Positions 8,619 through 10,912 of a stretch of DNA of 10,912 nt are shown here, piece after piece; position 1 is the first letter of the stretch, and each line of letters begins with the position of its first letter. The notes beneath the pieces were generated by a model. That model was not told the DNA's origin, did no database searches, and saw nothing but the letters and a program-made list of their open reading frames with translations. Where the stretch lies: positions 1 through 10,912 of the forward strand of contig JAAAUF010001168.1 in NCBI GenBank assembly GCA_015499985.1, in the 5' to 3' direction. This stretch comes from Haplosporangium gracile (Eukaryota; Mortierellomycota; Mortierellomycetes; Mortierellales; Mortierellaceae). A program made the translations under genes and the position numbers.

Positions 8619-8858
8619 CTATATTTTATCGCTTGATGAATCAATCTCCTCCTTCCTTCTCGGCGAAAAAGGGAAAGTAACTTTAAAGGGCTCAGAAAAA
8701 AATAATCGCGGCGTGTCGAGTTGAGGCGGAGGGTTAAAGGTGTGTTTGCCTGTTGTTTTGGTTTTTGGTTGGTTGGTTTGAGGTGCAGGCGCAGGCGTAG
8801 GGCCTTTTTTTTTTTTTCTTTGTTTTTGTTTTTGCTCGTTCTCTGACCTCTGTATCAT
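8619..8858 (-). other. Possible upstream open reading frame or leader sequence
   Basis: A 79-codon open frame (ATG at 8858-8856, TAG at 8621-8619) ends five bases before the ATG of the polyQ, cysteine-rich gene. Its product would be Lys/Gln- and Pro-rich with no recognised domain. It may simply be untranslated leader or promoter. If transcribed, it would strongly influence downstream initiation. Confidence 0.2.
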
Positions 8859-9508
8859 CCCTCGATGATTGTTGCCGCCGCTTTATTGCTGTCCGTCGTT
8901 GGTCCGTCTAGGGTGCGTTGGGGAAATTGATGAATGGGCGAAGGATGCACGGTAGGGAAAGAAAAAAGAAAGGGTAATTTCTGAGAGTCAAAAAAAAAGC
9001 GACGACCATCGGCGCTTTAAATCATTAAAAAAAAAAAAGATACATTAAGCAAAGTGAGAACGGGAATTATTTCTTTGCACGCTAATCAAATCGGGGGCGC
9101 GTGAGAAAGGGACCAAAGTGGTAAAAGAATTGATGAAAAGGCAAAAGGCAAAAGAAAAGAGGGGACAAAAATGGACAGAGGAGGACAAGTACTGCGAACC
9201 TCAAGACTGGAATGGACGGATTCTAGTCCTTCGTGATCCCCTTCTCCTCTCTTCTTCCTTGATGATCGAAATGGAATTGTATTGATGACAGGGGCGAAAA
9301 GGAAGAGGAACAGAATTAGAGTGAATCCAATTGCTCCCTTTACTAATACATGCGCTGTACTCTTCTCTGTCCATCTAGATTACATGCTTGTTGTATGTAC
9401 TCGATCGTAAAATGTATATACCCCTGGCCTCGATGAGACACTCGCATTACATGCCATTGAAGTACAGGAAGAAGAAGGAGTTGAGAAAGTGGAGTGGTGA
9501 ATGAGAAT

Positions 9509-9603
9509 GGTTGTTGTTGTTATTGTTGTTGCTGTTGTTGTTGCTGTTGTTGTTGCTGTTATTGTTGCTGTTATTGTTGCTGTTGTCGTTGATGTTGTTA
9601 TTG
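9509..9603. repeat. Imperfect TTG/CTG/TTA microsatellite
   Basis: About 95 bases consist of TTG triplets interrupted at roughly 9-12-base intervals by CTG or TTA. On the minus strand this is a CAA/CAG/TAA array. One minus-strand frame gives an Asn/Ser run and another a Thr run, while the Gln frame is broken by stops. It resembles the coding CAA tracts elsewhere in the window but lies outside any supported gene. Confidence 0.85.
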
Positions 9604-9982
9604 AGTGACACAACATGATGCTGCTGGTGGTAGCGGAAAACCAAGACTTGGCCCCAGGCTCACATACACACCCATGGCGGACTCTGTCTCCGTTTCTGTT
9701 TTTTCGACTTTTGTAAGCACCCAGGACACACAAATTAGCCACCACCGGGAAGGAGAACAAGGTCGTTTCTTTCCCCTCCCTTAGTACTTCCCTATTTGAG
9801 TTTTCTGCTCAGAAGGTCAACAGAAACTCAAAACGAGACATACTCATCGTCATTGCTCATTTTCTACTTTCACATTCACTTTTCGCATCCCTGAAGTAGA
9901 CAGAAAAGATGAAGAACAACGAGAAGGAGGCTAAAAGAGAATAAGGAACCTTCAAAAAAAAATAAGCTTGGATGAGTTCTAG

Positions 9983-10206
9983 CCAATCATAGCCCCTTCA
10001 ACGCCGACACTCACTAGGTTTCTATTTTTGTGTACTCCAGAGACACAGCCCGCATATCCATCTTCCTTGGCAAACAACTGCAGAAGTAAACGTATAAAAG
10101 AAAACCGCAACAGTCCGTTCCTTTTTCCTTTTCCCTTTTTCTCTCTTTCTCTTCACCTCCTCTTCACGTCCTCTTCATCCAACTACTCCACCAACAAACA
10201 GCCATC
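9983..10206 (+). promoter_or_regulatory. CCAAT/TATA/CT-rich promoter of the Pro-rich protein gene
   Basis: A CCAAT box lies at 9983-9987 and a canonical TATAAAAG at 10093-10100, 114 bases before the ATG. A long CT-rich block follows from about 10117 to 10190, then CAACAAACAGCCATC directly before the ATG. This arrangement is typical of strongly expressed fungal genes, with the start of transcription usually within or next to the CT block. Confidence 0.65.
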
Positions 10207-10617
10207 ATGTCGACCGATCAAAAGCACCCCACCCCAGCACCCGCCTACAACTATCCTCCCCAACAGATTCCCCAGCAGCCCATGGGCGCTGCCCACCCCG
10301 GCCAGCATGTTGTCTACGACGCCCAGGGCAACGCCTACATGGCCATGGCCCCCACCGGCACCCCCAACGGTGCCCCCGGCATCCAGCACGGCCAGCCCAT
10401 GATGCATCCCCCACCCATGGTCCACCCCGGCGACCACCGCAACGCCGCCCTGATCCAGCAGTACGAGAACACCATTCGCGAGAACGAGATTGGCGGTATT
10501 GAAATCTGTTGGTTCCTCTGCTGCGGCTTCTTCGGCCTCATCTGCTGTCTCCCCAAGTACAACGCTGCCCAAGAGGCAAAGACGAAGCTCCAGATCGAGT
10601 TGGCCAAGCCCGCTTAA
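10207..10617 (+). CDS. Small Pro-rich protein with C-terminal cysteine-rich hydrophobic anchor (uncharacterised)
   Basis: This intronless frame encodes 136 residues. Residues 1-80 are rich in Pro, Gln, Gly, Ala, Met and His, with PPQQIPQQP and repeated PMMHPP/MVHP-type segments, and look disordered. Residues about 81-97 are polar and probably helical (IQQYENTIRENE). One short hydrophobic segment follows (98-116) with paired cysteines at 105-106 and 113-114 and a further Cys at 101, ending in LPKYNAA. A charged helix closes the protein. The Cys pairs at the edges of a short hydrophobic stretch suggest a palmitoylated or CYSTM-like tail anchor, which is an inference. Codons strongly favour C at the third position, unlike neighbouring genes, which together with the promoter suggests high expression. 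The function is unknown. Confidence 0.85.
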   Translation: MSTDQKHPTPAPAYNYPPQQIPQQPMGAAHPGQHVVYDAQGNAYMAMAPTGTPNGAPGIQHGQPMMHPPPMVHPGDHRNAALIQQYENTIRENEIGGIEICWFLCCGFFGLICCLPKYNAAQEAKTKLQIELAKPA

Positions 10618-10912
10618 ATGCCATCTTTATAATATTAACAGCATGGCCACACACATAACAAAACAACGGGCTTTACCTACTCTTTTTACGCTTGTGCATC
10701 GTCGCACAGCACAGCAGCAGCAGCAACGGAGCTCACCTTTTTTTCTTCTTGCTGTCATCAAGCATCTATGAATCGATACCATTCTCTCCCTCTTCTCTCT
10801 TACTTGTACTAATAAATTCAGTCCTTATGAAACAAAGCAATCGATTGACCTAGTCAAAATTTGTCAATGCATTAAACGGTATCAAATATTATTATTTCTG
10901 TTCTCTCTTTCT
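10618..10912 (+). terminator. 3' flank of the Pro-rich protein gene with AATAAA signal
   Basis: An AATAAA at 10811-10816 lies about 195 bases after the stop codon and is the likely poly(A) signal. A short CAG run (about 10712-10723) lies within the probable 3' untranslated region. Nothing else codes convincingly up to the right edge. Confidence 0.55.

Larger units (their letters stand above)
8614..10206. other. Divergent intergenic region of about 1.6 kb
   Basis: This lies between the minus-strand polyQ gene and the plus-strand Pro-rich gene, so it carries both promoters. It contains T and A homopolymers (near 8805-8817 and 9027-9038), AG-rich stretches near 8950-9180, a TACTAAT-like site followed by CTAG at 9378, a TTG/CTG microsatellite and the promoter described separately. 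Open frames here are low-complexity readings of the microsatellite. I looked for spliced coding segments with known motifs and found none I could support. Confidence 0.65.

Noticed and set aside
9380..9760. Minus-strand Thr-rich (126 codons) and Asn/Ser-rich (65 codons) frames
   Set aside because: Both arise from the CAA/CAG/TAA microsatellite, and the non-repeat parts show no domain or consistent splice sites.
10183..10607. Gly/Val-rich minus-strand frames opposite the Pro-rich protein gene
   Set aside because: They are complement readings of a C-ending-codon-rich gene. The plus-strand frame has the promoter, start context and sensible protein.

Overview
The window looks like fungal nuclear DNA from an early-diverging lineage, most likely Mucoromycota and perhaps Mortierellomycotina. 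The evidence is genes split by short GT-AG introns of about 100-340 bases, several CTAAC-type branch points, CT-rich promoter tracts, many CAA/CAG microsatellites and homopolymers, and the protein families present. The lineage is an inference from gene style; no marker gene is present. There is no sign of prokaryotic operons, CRISPR, rRNA, a recognisable tRNA or a transposon.

Layout, left to right. (1) Positions 1-2846, plus strand: a five-exon major facilitator transporter of the monocarboxylate-transporter (MCT/MCH) type. Its reading frame is still open at the left edge and it carries a very long low-complexity N-terminal tail. (2) 2847-3924: intergenic, with short tandem repeats and the promoter of the next gene. 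(3) 3925-6679, plus strand: a six-exon paralogue of the first transporter, complete at 570 residues. Shared intron positions and phases show a tandem duplication. (4) 6849-7723, minus strand: a five-exon gene for a 119-residue prefoldin-like protein, reconstructed by splicing and recognised as a PDRG1 homologue. It converges on the second transporter. (5) 7828-8613, minus strand: an intronless gene for a 261-residue protein with a membrane/signal segment, polyglutamine, seven clustered cysteines and a Thr-rich tail. Its stop codon is only 104 bases upstream of the PDRG1 start. (6) 8614-10206: about 1.6 kb between two divergent genes, with a microsatellite and promoter elements. (7) 10207-10617, plus strand: an intronless, C-ending-codon-rich gene for a 136-residue Pro-rich protein ending in a cysteine-rich hydrophobic anchor, behind a CCAAT/TATA/CT-rich promoter. 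(8) 10618-10912: 3' flank with an AATAAA signal.

The genes do not form an obvious pathway. The transporters are a local duplicate pair, PDRG1 is a housekeeping chaperone-complex subunit, and the last two are lineage-style proteins of unknown function. I see no convincing evidence of a new multi-gene system. The points most worth a second look are the hidden PDRG1 gene, the transporter tail, the intron difference between the duplicates, and the two uncharacterised cysteine-bearing proteins.
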